64,000 nucleotides of DNA from Pseudomonas bijieensis (GCF_013347965.1 NZ_CP048810.1:6666361-6730360); one strand, 5' to 3'. Positions 16,082-25,862 are shown, numbered from the stretch's first letter. The notes: generated by a model not told the origin, from the sequence alone. Numbers and translations: made by a program.

Positions 16082-18211
16082 TCAGAGGTCGTAGCGCACA
16101 GTCAGCAAGAGGGTTCGCGGATCGTTGATCGAGTAGTAGCGGGCGCCACTGGAGGGCACGTAGCCGACTGCCTGCGGGTATGCGCGGTCGAGCAGGTTTT
16201 TCACTGACAGCGTGGTGGTCCAGTGGCCGTCGCCGGAGATGTAGCGGGTGTTGGCGTTCCAGAAGGTCTGCTGGGGAATTTCCTGGACGTCGTCGTTCAA
16301 CGCGTTGGCGTAGGATTTGGTCTGGAACTGCGCATCGGTGCCGGCCAGCCAGGTGCCGGGCAATCCGGCCGGGATGGTGTAGTTGAGACCGACACTGGTG
16401 TTCCAGCGCGGCGAGTACACCAGTTGCTTGCCATTGGCATCGACCCCGGCGCCGCTGGCGTTTTCGAAATCGTCGTACTGGCTTTGCAGGTAGCCGAGAT
16501 TGAAGGTCAGTTGCAGGTCGTTGGTCAGCGCGCTGAGGGTTTCCAGTTCGACGCCGTAGGTGTGCGCCTGGCCGACGTTGGTCCGCAGGCTGACCCCCAG
16601 CGCCGGGTCGTAGGCGTTGGTCTGCAGGTCCTTGTAGTCGTTGTAGAACAGCGCAAGGTTGGCGCGCAGGCGGCGGTTGAAGAAGTCGCCTTTGAAGCCG
16701 GTTTCCCAAGTGGTCACGTCTTCAGGGGAGAACGCCTGCTCGGCGGCAGCCTGGGTTGGCGCGCGGTTGTCGTAGCCGCCGGCCTTGAAGCCTTTGGCGA
16801 CATAGGCGTACTGGTTGAGGTGAGGTGTCCAGGCGTATTCGAAGCCGAGTTTCGGGCTGGTGGACTGCCAGGATTTGCTCGAGTCGGCGGTGAAGTTGGT
16901 GCCGGTGATCTGGCGGTCGGTGGTGACGGCGTAGTTGGTGTAGTCGAAGTTCTTGTGTTCGCGAGTGAAGCGTAGCCCCGCGATCAGCGACAGTTGCTGC
17001 GTGACTTTGTAACTGCCCTGACCATACAACGCATAGCTTTCGGTATTGGTCGTGCTGTATTGACCCTGGCCGATCACCCGGTTGCGCGCGATCGAGTAGG
17101 TCAGGCTGTCGCGCTCGGCATCGAACTTTTCCCGATACAGGTACAGGCCGGTGCTGAAACTGAAATCGTCGTAATCGCCGTTGAGCTGGAACTCTTGGGT
17201 GGCGTAGTCCTGCTTGTAGGTGATCAGGCTGTTCTGAATCAGGGCGGCCTGGCCCGAGTTGTCATAGTCCACCGGTTGGTTGAACGCGGAATAGGCGGTG
17301 ACCGATTTGAAGTTCAGATGGTCGTCGATGGCGTAGATCGCCCGCAGCACCGAGCTGCCCTGGTCGAGACGGTTTTTCGGATTGAGGCTGCTGTAGCTCT
17401 TGAACTTGTCGAAGTGCCCGTCGGCATCGAATGGGGTGTAGCTGGTCGTATCGCCACGGTCGAAGGTTCCGGCCAGGGTCAGTTGCACGTCCCAGGGCGA
17501 ATCAATGGGATTGAAGCGCAGCTTGCCGCGGTAGGACTGCAGGTCGACATTGTTCACATCCTTACCGCGGGTGGGATTGGACACGGTGCCGTCGCGGCTC
17601 AGGCGAATCGCCGAGAAGCTGCCGAACAAGGTGTTGTCCACCAGTGGGCCACTGATCAGCAGGCGAGCGTTCTGGGCGTTGTAGTTGCCGGCGCCGAGTT
17701 CGAAGAACCCCCGGGTTTCCTGGGTCGGGTCACGGGTGATCACGCGGATCGCGCCGGCGCTGCTGTTGCGCCCGTAAAGCGTACCCTGGGGGCCGCGCAG
17801 GACCTCGACGCGTTCGACATCGTTGAAGTCGAGCATCGAGGAAATCGCCCGTGGGATGTACAGGTCATCGGCGTAGACCGCCACGGCGGCTTCCTGGATC
17901 GGGTCGGTTTCGCCGATACCACGAATCCCGTAGGTCTGCGCGCTGTAGGAGATCGACTGGCGGCTGAGGGTCAGGTTGGGCACTTGCCCGGAGAGATCGC
18001 GGATGCTCTTGATCTGCTTGTCTTCCAAGGCGTTTTCGTCGAACGCGGAGATCGCCAGCGGGGCTTTTTGCAAGTCCTCGCTGCGGTGTTCTGCTGTAAC
18101 GGTGACAACGGGGAGGGCACCATCCTTGGTGTTTTCTTCGGCGTGCGCTGACAACCCGAGCAAGGTCAGCGATACGGCCAGCGTCAGACGGTTTTTGGTG
18201 ATGTCGTGCAT
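16082..18211 (-). CDS. TonB-dependent outer-membrane receptor 2
   Basis: This 709-residue receptor has a Sec signal ending LSAHA-EE and a TonB-box-like VVTVTA at about residues 34-39. Its plug domain contains SYSAQTYGIRGIG and VEVLRGPQGTLYGRNSSAGAIRV. The C-terminal barrel ends LLLTVRYDL. It is of the broad TonB-receptor type found for plant compounds and organosulfur, not clearly a siderophore receptor. It is the first gene of the run receptor-oxidase-RidA-receptor, starting 35 bp before the oxidase gene. The upstream region carries a motif shared with the SsuD promoter region, which ties it to sulfur-starvation control. Confidence 0.92.
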   Translation of the reverse strand: MHDITKNRLTLAVSLTLLGLSAHAEENTKDGALPVVTVTAEHRSEDLQKAPLAISAFDENALEDKQIKSIRDLSGQVPNLTLSRQSISYSAQTYGIRGIGETDPIQEAAVAVYADDLYIPRAISSMLDFNDVERVEVLRGPQGTLYGRNSSAGAIRVITRDPTQETRGFFELGAGNYNAQNARLLISGPLVDNTLFGSFSAIRLSRDGTVSNPTRGKDVNNVDLQSYRGKLRFNPIDSPWDVQLTLAGTFDRGDTTSYTPFDADGHFDKFKSYSSLNPKNRLDQGSSVLRAIYAIDDHLNFKSVTAYSAFNQPVDYDNSGQAALIQNSLITYKQDYATQEFQLNGDYDDFSFSTGLYLYREKFDAERDSLTYSIARNRVIGQGQYSTTNTESYALYGQGSYKVTQQLSLIAGLRFTREHKNFDYTNYAVTTDRQITGTNFTADSSKSWQSTSPKLGFEYAWTPHLNQYAYVAKGFKAGGYDNRAPTQAAAEQAFSPEDVTTWETGFKGDFFNRRLRANLALFYNDYKDLQTNAYDPALGVSLRTNVGQAHTYGVELETLSALTNDLQLTFNLGYLQSQYDDFENASGAGVDANGKQLVYSPRWNTSVGLNYTIPAGLPGTWLAGTDAQFQTKSYANALNDDVQEIPQQTFWNANTRYISGDGHWTTTLSVKNLLDRAYPQAVGYVPSSGARYYSINDPRTLLLTVRYDL

Positions 18212-18440
18212 GGTGAGCCCCAGGTGCGTAGGTGTGGCGTTGGTGTTTCATTTTTTTTTGGGCAAAGCGTTGCCGCAGTCATGGCTTGAAAGTCATGGCG
18301 GAGGTGGCTTGGGCCGGTTCAGGTTTTGGGTGTGGCAATTGACCGTGGAGTGGTGTCGGCCGGAAAAACGTGCAGTTCCGAAAGCCTCCACCTGGTCAGG
18401 GGTCGGTGATGGTTGTAACAGTATTTGTATAATAAGGCGC

Positions 18441-18480
18441 TGTAAAAGTCCGATTTGTTATAAGTTAATTATAAAAAATT
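18441..18480. promoter_or_regulatory. Shared AT-rich promoter motif (copy 1)
   Basis: The 40 bases here match those at 29961-30000 at 31 of 40 positions, with the block CCGATTTGTT near the left and TAATTAT near the right, without gaps. Both copies precede minus-strand genes of the sulfur island. It is a likely binding site for a sulfur-starvation regulator or a conserved promoter. Confidence 0.5.
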
Positions 18481-18545
18481 GACATCAATATTGTTATTAA
18501 GATGCGTAATTCTGATGTTGTGCCGATGCGAATGTACCCAAATCC

Positions 18546-18635
18546 TGTGGGAGCGAGCCTGCTCGCGATGGCGTTGGCACATTCAGCATTGATACAAACT
18601 GAACGACCGCTATCGCGAGCAGGCTCGCTCCCACA
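18546..18635. repeat. REP inverted pair
   Basis: Two 24-base arms face each other: TGTGGGAGCGAGCCTGCTCG... at 18546-18569 and its exact reverse complement at 18612-18635, separated by 42 bases. This is the common Pseudomonas REP doublet. Each arm also contains its own small palindrome (CGAGC..GCTCG). Confidence 0.9.
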
Positions 18636-18669
18636 TGGGATGTACGTCTCCCGCCAGGATTGCCCGGGG

Positions 18670-19629
18670 TCAGTACCCGCGCTGTACATTCGCCAGGTTC
18701 TCTGGCGCCAGTCCGGCCAGGAAACGCTCGAGGTTGGCCAGGAAGCTGTCAGCGATTTCGTAGCGAATGTTGCTGGAGATCGCTGAAGTGTGGGGTGACA
18801 GACGTACCCCGGGATGGGTGTAGAACGGGTGGCCGTCGGGCAGTGGCTCGGGCTCGGTGACATCCAGAGAAGCCAGGCCAATGAGTCCGCTGTCCAGGGC
18901 TGCAAGCAACGCCTCCTGGTCAAGCAAACCGCCACGGGCGATGTTGATCAGGTGCAGGCCCGGCTTGGCGCTGGCGAGCACCGTGCTATCGACGATATGT
19001 CGTGTTGCCTCGGTCAGTGGCGCGGCCAGCACGAGGTGATCGGCTCGGGAAAACAGCTCATGGATATCCCGCGCGGCCTCGACTCCCTCGATTTCGAAGG
19101 GAGTCTGGCTCTGACGCAGCGCCAGCACGTTGATGCCCAGGGCGTGGGCCTTGGTCGCCAGGCTACGGCCAATCGCACCAAAACCCAGGATCCCCAACGT
19201 ACTGCCCTTGAGAGGCGTCAGGGCGGTGAAATTCCATTGCGCATCGTGCACCCAGATGTCCGGCAGTCGCTTGGCTGCCGCGAAGATCGCTGCCAGGGCG
19301 AATTCGGCGATGTTTTCGGCGGCACTGCCCCTGGACGTACTCACCACAGGGCCGTCGAACAGCCACCTGGGGTAGAAGTCGATCCCCGAAGACACCACCT
19401 GGACCCATTTCAAACCGTAAGGCCAACCCGGCGGCGGCGTGTCCGGCGCCAGGTAGCCGCGCACATTGATGGGTCGTGCCAGCAACACGCTGGCGGTGGC
19501 CGGGAGGTCACTGGGGACGCCGGCCGGTACCTCGAGGACCTCGGTGCCAGGATGTGTGAGCGCGAGGCGCTGGCGAATCACCTGGTTGAAGTCTTCATCC
19601 AATTGGCTGGCGATCACGAGGGTGCTCAT
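18670..19629 (-). CDS. D-isomer-specific 2-hydroxyacid dehydrogenase
   Basis: This 319-residue enzyme has the NAD(P)-binding motif LGILGFGAIG near residues 140-150, the arginine motif INIARGGLLDQEALLAAL near 225 and the catalytic histidine in LSPHTSA near 278, with glutamate in DVTEPEPLP. It interconverts a 2-keto acid and a D-2-hydroxy acid. The ATG at 19629 overlaps the stop of the preceding acyl-CoA-dehydrogenase-like gene in ATGA. In this operon it probably handles the keto or hydroxy acid left after a sulfur group is removed. The substrate is unknown. Confidence 0.87.
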   Translation of the reverse strand: MSTLVIASQLDEDFNQVIRQRLALTHPGTEVLEVPAGVPSDLPATASVLLARPINVRGYLAPDTPPPGWPYGLKWVQVVSSGIDFYPRWLFDGPVVSTSRGSAAENIAEFALAAIFAAAKRLPDIWVHDAQWNFTALTPLKGSTLGILGFGAIGRSLATKAHALGINVLALRQSQTPFEIEGVEAARDIHELFSRADHLVLAAPLTEATRHIVDSTVLASAKPGLHLINIARGGLLDQEALLAALDSGLIGLASLDVTEPEPLPDGHPFYTHPGVRLSPHTSAISSNIRYEIADSFLANLERFLAGLAPENLANVQRGY

Positions 19630-20813
19630 GGGAGGTCCTTTTTCTGACGTTGAGCGAACACCGCTTTGCCGACGCCCTGCAGCACGGCATCGTTTTGCGG
19701 GGTGTGGATGCGACTGCACAGTACGTCGCGGTAATGCCGTTGCAGCGGATTGTGCCGCGACAGACCCGGGTTGCCGGAGGCTTCGATGGCGAGCTCGACC
19801 GCACGGATCGCGTTGCCTGTCACCAGGTACTTCAATTGCGCGGCGTGGTGGGCGGGGGTGCGCCCTTCGGCGGCAGCATCGAGCAGGCTGCGGTTGGCGA
19901 ACAGCAAGGTGTCGATGTGCCCGACGGTTTCCTGGAAGCGCGGCAGGGTCGACAGCGTGGCACCGAGGTTGGACGGCTTGCGCTGTTCCAGCCAGCTCAC
20001 GAACCAGTCACGGGCGGCTTGCGCGACGCCGTCGTAGACCGCCGCGAGCAACACCGCCATCCACAGGAAGCCGTCGCTATCGAGTTCGGGCTGCGGCGCG
20101 CTCCAGGGGCTGACGCTGACCGCGTGATCCAGCGGCACCAGCACGTTGTCGAACAGCACTTCGTGACTGCAGGTGGCGCGCATACCCAAGTGGTCCCAGT
20201 CCTCGATGATGCTGATGCCTGGGGTATCCCGGTGGACCAGCCAAGCGCCCACCAGTGGATCTTCATCGGTGCTGCGGGCCCAGACGTTGAACCATGTCAG
20301 GCCATGGCTGCCGGTGGAGTAGATCTTGCGGCCGCTGATTCGCCAGCCTTCCGAGGTGCGCCTGGCGACAGTCGCTGGCAGCCCGCCACGGGCCGGCGTG
20401 CCCAGGTCAGGTTCGACGCGCAAGGCGTTGATCAACGCACCGTCGCGCACGGCATCCTGGGCGACGCGCAAGCGCAATGCTTCGGGCCAGGTCCGGCTGT
20501 CCTGCAGGCGTGAGTGCTGGAGATATTGCATCACCAGGATCAAGGCCGTGGAGGGTTCGCCCTTGGCGACCGCAGCGATGACCTTGCGCGCCTGCACCAG
20601 GCTGGCGCCGTCACCGCCGAGCGCCTTCGGTACCGTCAGGGCCAGCAGGCCGTGCTCGTGCAGCAGCTTGAAGTTGTCCTGGGGGAAGTCGCCGCTCTCG
20701 TCATAGACGTGGGCGGTCGCGGCCAATTGTTGACTGAGGCGTTCGAGCACTGTGTCGAAGTCGGCGACATTAACCGATTGCAACAAGGGTGGACGTAGGG
20801 AAGAAAGACTCAT
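19626..20813 (-). CDS. Acyl-CoA-dehydrogenase-fold flavin oxidoreductase (SfnB-like)
   Basis: This 395-residue protein has the acyl-CoA dehydrogenase fold: an N-terminal helical part, the beta-domain stretch RISGRKIYSTGSHGLTWFNVWAR, and a C-terminal helical bundle ending near NPLQRHYRDVLCSRIHTPQND. This C-terminal pattern is usual in SfnB and DszC-like flavin monooxygenases, which use reduced flavin on sulfur compounds, rather than in fatty-acid dehydrogenases. It lies between SsuA-like binding-protein genes and is coupled to a hydroxyacid dehydrogenase gene. A role in oxidative release of sulfur is inferred. Confidence 0.82.
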   Translation of the reverse strand: MSLSSLRPPLLQSVNVADFDTVLERLSQQLAATAHVYDESGDFPQDNFKLLHEHGLLALTVPKALGGDGASLVQARKVIAAVAKGEPSTALILVMQYLQHSRLQDSRTWPEALRLRVAQDAVRDGALINALRVEPDLGTPARGGLPATVARRTSEGWRISGRKIYSTGSHGLTWFNVWARSTDEDPLVGAWLVHRDTPGISIIEDWDHLGMRATCSHEVLFDNVLVPLDHAVSVSPWSAPQPELDSDGFLWMAVLLAAVYDGVAQAARDWFVSWLEQRKPSNLGATLSTLPRFQETVGHIDTLLFANRSLLDAAAEGRTPAHHAAQLKYLVTGNAIRAVELAIEASGNPGLSRHNPLQRHYRDVLCSRIHTPQNDAVLQGVGKAVFAQRQKKDLP

Positions 20814-20871
20814 GGCGGGTTCACTCGATCAAAAAGGTAAGAGCCAGCTATAACTGCCGTGGCGAGAGGGC

Positions 20872-21864
20872 TCACAGTGGCAGCAGGCGGAAGTTGCGGT
20901 CCCACAGCGGACTCACGTCGAGCCGTTCGTTCAACACGCCGGCAGCGAAGAACAGATCGGCGACTTCCTGTTGCGAGGCGATGGCCTGGTCGTTCACTTC
21001 GATGATTTTCGTGGGCTGGCTACGGTTGTTGTACATGTCGAGGAACACTGCTTTGTCGACGCCCAGCAGTTGCGCCGACTTGGTCGCCCAAGGCTCGGGA
21101 TTAGTGTTGATCCACTCCCAGGTGCGTGCCTGGCGCTGGATGTAGTCCTGGATCGCCTGCTTGCGTAGCGGGTCTTCCAGGGCTGCGGGTCGTGCGGCGA
21201 TCAGGTAGTTGCCGGACAGGTAGCCCAAGGCTGTCTTGAGTACCCGGGCGCCACTGCGGAACTTCGCCAGTTGGATGAACACGCCATAGATCACCCAGGC
21301 ATCCAGCTGGCCACTCTGGAATGCGCTGAAACCGTCCTGGGGCGTGAGCGCCACCGCGGTGATGTCGTTCATGGTCAGGCCTTGTTCCTTCAGGGCCTTG
21401 ATCAGGAAATAGTGGGAGGTGGTCGAGCGCACATAGCCGACCCGCTTGCCGCGCAACTGTCCGATCGATTCGATAGGCGAATCCTTGGGGATGAGGAATA
21501 CCTGGTTGTTCACGTCACTTTGCAAGACGGCGATCAGGCGGGGTTGGCGATGGCTCTGGATGGAAAAGATGGGCGGGATTTCGCTCATGCCACCGACATC
21601 CAGACTACCGGAGGCCAGCGCTTCGACGATCAGGTTGCCGCCGGCGAACTCGGAATATGCGACTTTGTAGGGTGTGTTGCCGGTGCCGGCGTCTTCGACG
21701 AAGTAAGAGTCCTGTCCACGGTAGGTGGCGACCTCCAGGGTCAGGTCCGCAAGGCTCTTGCCTTGCGCGAAAACTCGCGGGGCGAGACTCAGCGAGGACA
21801 GCCCCAGCGCGCCCAGGGCGAAGGAACTGGCCGTGAGGAACTCGCGACGATTGATCTGTTTCAT
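20872..21864 (-). CDS. Sulfonate-type ABC binding protein (SsuA-like) 2, Tat signal
   Basis: This 330-residue SsuA/TauA-family protein starts with a twin-arginine signal ([11 protein letters not shown]) rather than a plain Sec signal, ending FAQG. The mature part shows [32 protein letters not shown] and [20 protein letters not shown], typical of the family. Tat export suggests folding before export, unusual among its three paralogues here. It overlaps the downstream reading of the monooxygenase gene by ATGA. It would bind the organosulfur substrate of that monooxygenase and use the shared SsuBC transporter. Confidence 0.88.
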   Translation of the reverse strand: MKQINRREFLTASSFALGALGLSSLSLAPRVFAQGKSLADLTLEVATYRGQDSYFVEDAGTGNTPYKVAYSEFAGGNLIVEALASGSLDVGGMSEIPPIFSIQSHRQPRLIAVLQSDVNNQVFLIPKDSPIESIGQLRGKRVGYVRSTTSHYFLIKALKEQGLTMNDITAVALTPQDGFSAFQSGQLDAWVIYGVFIQLAKFRSGARVLKTALGYLSGNYLIAARPAALEDPLRKQAIQDYIQRQARTWEWINTNPEPWATKSAQLLGVDKAVFLDMYNNRSQPTKIIEVNDQAIASQQEVADLFFAAGVLNERLDVSPLWDRNFRLLPL

Positions 21865-23213
21865 GCCACGGCCTCGCGGGTTGCATCATTCGCTCGGGCC
21901 GTCGGTGCATAGCGATTGGTGGGCACCGGTAAGCCCAGGTTGTCCCGCAGGGTATTGCCGCTGTATTCGCAGCGAAACAAACCGCGTTGCTGCAGGATCG
22001 GCACGACCAGTTCAGTGAAATATTGCAGGCCGTCCGGCAGCAGGGAATTGATGATGAAGCCGTCGGCTGCGCCCTTCTCGAACCAGGCTTGAATGGCGTC
22101 GGCCACCTGTTCGGGGGTGCCGACAAAATCGCGCCGTGGCTGGGAGAAGCGCAGGGCGACTTCGCGCAAGGTCAGGCCTTCGTCGCGGGCCAGCTGTTTG
22201 ATCCGCTCCGAGCCGCCTTTCTGGCTGTTGGCACCCAGGTCGCCCAGGTCGGGAAACGGGGCGTCCAACGGGTATTGGCTGAAATCATGGTCATTGAAAG
22301 GGCGGCCGAGGGCGACGATTGCGTCTTCGATGCTCACCAGTGACACCGCTTGCTGGTAGCGGTCTTCGACTTCGGCTTCATCGCGACCCACGATCGGACG
22401 GATTCCGGGCAGGATCGACAGTTGTGCCGCATCGCGACCAAAGCCGTTGGCGCGGCGTTTGAGGTCCTGGTAATAGGCGCGCGCTTCTTCGAAATTTTCG
22501 GCACCGACGAAAATCGCATCGGAATTCTCGGCGGCGAAGTTACGCCCGTCCTCGGAAGTACCGGCCTGGAAAATCACTGGCTGGCCTTGCCGGGAGCGGG
22601 CGATGTTGAGCGGGCCCTTCACCGAGAAAAATTCGCCCTTGTGCTCCAGCGCGTGCAGCTTGCCGGGGGCGAAGAACTCGCCGGTTTTTTTGTCGTAGGT
22701 GAAAGCGTCGTCTTCCCAGGAATCCCACAGCCCCTTGACCACCGCCACGTGTTCCTTGGCGATCCGGTAGCGCACGGCATGGGGCGGGTGCTCGCTCTTG
22801 CCGAAATTATCCGCGGTACCGCTGAGCCACGACGTCACCACGTTCCAGCCGGCGCGCCCGCCGCTGATATGGTCCAGCGAGGCGAACTGGCGCGCCACCT
22901 GGTAGGGCTCCGTGTAGCTGACGGTGACGGTGGCCACCAGGCCGATGTTGGATGTCAGCGCCGCCAGGGCCGAGAGGATGGTCAGCGGCTCGAAGCGGTT
23001 GAGGTAGTGCGGACTGGATTTTTCATGGATGTGCAGGCTGTCGGCGATGAACACGAAATCGAACTTGGCGCCTTCGGCCAGGAGTGTCTGTTGCTTGTAG
23101 AAACCGAAGTCGGTACTGGCGTTGGGTTGTGCCTGCGGATGGCGCCATTCGCCCCAGCCGTGGCCGACGCCGTGGACCATTGCTCCGAGTTTGAGTGGGC
23201 GTTGTTTGCTCAT
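21861..23213 (-). CDS. LLM-class FMN-dependent monooxygenase (NtaA/DszA/DmoA type)
   Basis: This 450-residue luciferase-like enzyme belongs to the NtaA/SnaA/DszA group. Typical segments are [54 protein letters not shown] (cut into adjacent motifs around residues 75-130), [14 protein letters not shown] and [13 protein letters not shown]. It uses FMNH2 and oxygen to split C-S or C-N bonds in compounds such as dibenzothiophene sulfone, dimethyl sulfide or nitrilotriacetate. In this island a sulfur substrate is likely. It is coupled by ATGA to a binding-protein gene and preceded by another 12 bp away. It needs a flavin reductase that is not in the window. Confidence 0.9.
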   Translation of the reverse strand: MSKQRPLKLGAMVHGVGHGWGEWRHPQAQPNASTDFGFYKQQTLLAEGAKFDFVFIADSLHIHEKSSPHYLNRFEPLTILSALAALTSNIGLVATVTVSYTEPYQVARQFASLDHISGGRAGWNVVTSWLSGTADNFGKSEHPPHAVRYRIAKEHVAVVKGLWDSWEDDAFTYDKKTGEFFAPGKLHALEHKGEFFSVKGPLNIARSRQGQPVIFQAGTSEDGRNFAAENSDAIFVGAENFEEARAYYQDLKRRANGFGRDAAQLSILPGIRPIVGRDEAEVEDRYQQAVSLVSIEDAIVALGRPFNDHDFSQYPLDAPFPDLGDLGANSQKGGSERIKQLARDEGLTLREVALRFSQPRRDFVGTPEQVADAIQAWFEKGAADGFIINSLLPDGLQYFTELVVPILQQRGLFRCEYSGNTLRDNLGLPVPTNRYAPTARANDATREAVA

Positions 23214-23225
23214 GGTTCTGCTCCT

Positions 23226-24179
23226 TTAGCGCGAAGCCTGGGTGAGGGGGGCACGCAGGGTGTTGAAGCTCTTGTCGAAGCCCTGGGAGACATCGATGTG
23301 TCGAGTCAGCAGGCCTTCCTCCTGATAAATGTCAGCGGTTGTCTGCAGGCCACTGACTACCGCGTCGTCAATGACCACCGGCTGCATGTGGGTCGCGTTG
23401 GCTACCGTCAGGTGCACCTCCAGGGGCAAGCCAGTGATTTTGGCCTGCGCAGCGGCATACTCGTTGGGGTGGTCGTTGCTCCAGCGATAGGCCCGGTCGA
23501 CCCGGGCGACAAAGTCGTCCAATTGCTGGCGTTTATCGGCGATGGCCTGGCTGGTGGCGGCGAGATAGAGATGATTGCTCAGCAGGTTGCTGCCGCTGAC
23601 CAGGACCTTGGCCTGGCTTTGCGCGGTGACGACGGTGGTGAAGGGGTCCCAGGTCGACCAGGCGTCTGCGGTGCCGTTATCCAGCACCAGCCGGGATTCG
23701 CTGGGCAGCAGGAAAACGAACTCCACGTCTGCGGTACTCAGGCCTGCGCTGCGCAGGGCCTTGATAGCCAAGTAGTGCCCGATGGAGCCTCGTGTGGTGA
23801 CGATGCGCTTGCCCTTGAGATCGGCGACAGCCTTGATAGGGGAGTCCTTGGGAACAAGAATGGCAGTCGTGTTGCGTCCTTCGGCGTGGATGATGCTGAC
23901 GACCTTGAGCGACGCTCCGGCGCCCAGGGCGAACACGTAGGGAGCATCGCCCAGGGCGCCGATATCCACGGCACCGGCATTCAGCGCCTCGCCCAGTGGC
24001 GCGGCGGCGGGGAACTCGGAAAACTGGATATCGTAAGGCACGTCCTTGAGCTCGCCGGAGACTTCCAGCAGGGCCTTGATGGTGGACTTCTGATTGGCAA
24101 CTCGCAGCGGTTGCAAGTCGGTGGCGTGGACCGAGCCAAAGGCAAGGGTGATTAACAGCAGGGGCAGGGTCAGGCGCAT
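23226..24179 (-). CDS. Sulfonate-type ABC binding protein (SsuA-like) 3
   Basis: This 317-residue SsuA/TauA-family protein starts at the ATG at 24179, which gives a clean signal (MRLTLPLLLITLAFGSVHA). Mature motifs include LRVANQKSTIKALLEVSG, FSEFPAAAPLGEALNAGAVDIGALGDAP and GKRIVTTRGSIGHYLAIKAL. It sits between the monooxygenase and the rhodanese gene in one long operon with the thiol dioxygenase. It is one of four such proteins in the island that share one permease and one ATPase. Confidence 0.88.
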   Translation of the reverse strand: MRLTLPLLLITLAFGSVHATDLQPLRVANQKSTIKALLEVSGELKDVPYDIQFSEFPAAAPLGEALNAGAVDIGALGDAPYVFALGAGASLKVVSIIHAEGRNTTAILVPKDSPIKAVADLKGKRIVTTRGSIGHYLAIKALRSAGLSTADVEFVFLLPSESRLVLDNGTADAWSTWDPFTTVVTAQSQAKVLVSGSNLLSNHLYLAATSQAIADKRQQLDDFVARVDRAYRWSNDHPNEYAAAQAKITGLPLEVHLTVANATHMQPVVIDDAVVSGLQTTADIYQEEGLLTRHIDVSQGFDKSFNTLRAPLTQASR

Positions 24180-24278
24180 CGCGGGGCTCCAGGCTAAAAG
24201 TGTTGCGTTCAGTCGCCTCCGCCTGGAGAAGGGGTCGGCTGGTGTAGAAGGGGCGATCATCGCGCCCCCCCTGTGCAT

Positions 24279-25862
24279 TCAGATGACGTAAAAACCATGA
24301 GTGCCGTCGCGGGCCAGTTGGTCGACGAGGCCATACTCCCAATCCAGGTACGCCTGCATGGCTTCCCGTGGGCTGTCGGTGCCCTCGTAAGGCCGACGGT
24401 AACGGTCGATGCGCGGCGAGGCGAGGCGGGTTTCGCCATGTTCCAGCGGCAATTGCGCAGCAATCCAGGCAGCGGTGCCGTCGCGCAGCAGGAAAACGGC
24501 TTTGCCGGTAATGGCCTCGACCTCGGCGACCGCCAGTCGTGCCAACTGGCTGCTGCCGCAGGTCAGGACGTAGCGTTGAGCGGGCGAAACCTTGCTCAAG
24601 GCTTCGCTCAGTTGCGCGCGCAATACCCACCAGGCACCCGGGATGTGGCGCTTGACGTAGTTGGCGCTGCTGGTGAAATCCAGCACCACCGTGTCACCCT
24701 CGGCCAGCCACTGGGCAAGGGTGTCAGGGCTGATCTCCTCGGCCTGTGGCGGCACAGGAACGGGAGCTTTCCACGAGCCCTGTTCACTGAAGTGCGCGGG
24801 TTGCAAATCATCCAGTACGTACACGTCCCAACCCAATTGCGCGAGCCAGGAGCCGGTCATATTGGCCCGTACGCCGTCGTCATCGACCAGTACCAGGCGC
24901 GCGCCGCGAACACTGGCGAAGTGATCGGTTTCCTGCACCAGTTGCCCGCCGGGGGTGGAGCGGGAAGCGGGCAGGTGACCGGCCTCGAATTCCTCCGGGG
25001 TGCGTACGTCGAACAGGTAGGTGCTGCGTGTCGGCTCCTGTTGCCAGCGGTGCAAGTCGGCAAGGGTGGCACGACCCACCAGCGCCTTGTCGGCAACGCG
25101 GCGAGCATCGCCGGCGGCAATATCTCGATGTTCCTCGCCACTGTCGGCGAATCGACGCGACTGGCCGTGCTCCAGCGTTTGGCCGGCCAGGGTCCAGCCG
25201 ATGGTGCCGTTGCGCAGGGCGGACACCGGGTTGGCGATGCCCGCATTGATCAGTGACTGGGTGCCGATGATGCTGCGGGTGCGCCCGGCGCAGTTGACGA
25301 TGATTCGGGTTGACGGATCCGGAGCCAGCGCCCGGGCACGCAACACCAGTTCCGCCCCCGGTACACTGATGCCGCCGGGAATGCTCATGGTCTGGTATTC
25401 GTCGAAGCGCCGGGCATCGAGCACCACCACGTCGGCCTCGTTGTCGAGCAGCGCCTTGACCTCTTCCGCCGCCAGCGACGGTGTATGGCGCTGGCTTTCC
25501 ACCAGTTCACCAAAGGCCTTGCTCGGCACATTGACGTCGATGAACAGCTCGCCGCCGGCCTTGCGCCAGCCTTCCAGGCCGCCTTCGAGCATGCTCACAT
25601 TGACGTAACCCAGGCCTTGCAGGCGTTGGCGCGCAATGTCGGCCAGGCCTTCACCATTGTCATAGACCGTCACCGGGGTATCGCGCCTCGGGATGCGCGA
25701 GTAGACCTCGAGTTCCAGCTTCGACAGGGTAATGTTGGCTGCGAACAATGGATGGCCCTGGGCGAAGGGGGCCTCTTCGCGCACATCGATGAGGGCCAGC
25801 TCTTCACGGTTCAGCAACGCCTGGCGAATCTGCGAGTAGGAGCGGGTACGTACGGTGCTCAT
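24279..25862 (-). CDS. Four-domain rhodanese-like sulfurtransferase
   Basis: This 527-residue protein consists of four rhodanese domains at about 8-105, 127-235, 262-355 and 376-470. The active-site loops differ: domain 1 has VYDNGEG without cysteine, domain 2 has NCAGRTRS with C191, domain 3 has VDDDG without cysteine, and domain 4 has TCGSSQL with C435. So two active and two scaffold modules alternate. It should move sulfane sulfur from thiosulfate or persulfides to an acceptor. It overlaps the thiol-dioxygenase stop by ATGA, so it probably processes the sulfur that enzyme releases as sulfite or persulfide. A similar pairing exists in P. aeruginosa, as far as I recall. Confidence 0.87.
   Translation of the reverse strand: MSTVRTRSYSQIRQALLNREELALIDVREEAPFAQGHPLFAANITLSKLELEVYSRIPRRDTPVTVYDNGEGLADIARQRLQGLGYVNVSMLEGGLEGWRKAGGELFIDVNVPSKAFGELVESQRHTPSLAAEEVKALLDNEADVVVLDARRFDEYQTMSIPGGISVPGAELVLRARALAPDPSTRIIVNCAGRTRSIIGTQSLINAGIANPVSALRNGTIGWTLAGQTLEHGQSRRFADSGEEHRDIAAGDARRVADKALVGRATLADLHRWQQEPTRSTYLFDVRTPEEFEAGHLPASRSTPGGQLVQETDHFASVRGARLVLVDDDGVRANMTGSWLAQLGWDVYVLDDLQPAHFSEQGSWKAPVPVPPQAEEISPDTLAQWLAEGDTVVLDFTSSANYVKRHIPGAWWVLRAQLSEALSKVSPAQRYVLTCGSSQLARLAVAEVEAITGKAVFLLRDGTAAWIAAQLPLEHGETRLASPRIDRYRRPYEGTDSPREAMQAYLDWEYGLVDQLARDGTHGFYVI

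Larger units (their letters stand above)
18212..18669. other. Intergenic region: receptor promoter, AT-rich motif and REP pair
   Basis: These 458 bases hold the promoter side of the TonB receptor gene, the AT-rich shared motif at 18441-18480 and a REP inverted pair at 18546-18635. No credible gene was found here; the open frames are short and run through the REP. Confidence 0.7.

Noticed and set aside
16994..18151. 385-residue plus-strand open frame
   Set aside because: It mirrors the N-terminal half of TonB receptor 2.
18465..18935. 156-residue minus-strand open frame over the REP
   Set aside because: It consists of mirror sequence of the hydroxyacid dehydrogenase end and REP-encoded residues (GSEPAR, IASRLAPT).
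22350..24155. 601-residue plus-strand open frame
   Set aside because: It is opposite the flavin monooxygenase and the third SsuA-like gene, both with clear family motifs. Long mirror frames are common in high-GC DNA, and its translation shows no family motif.
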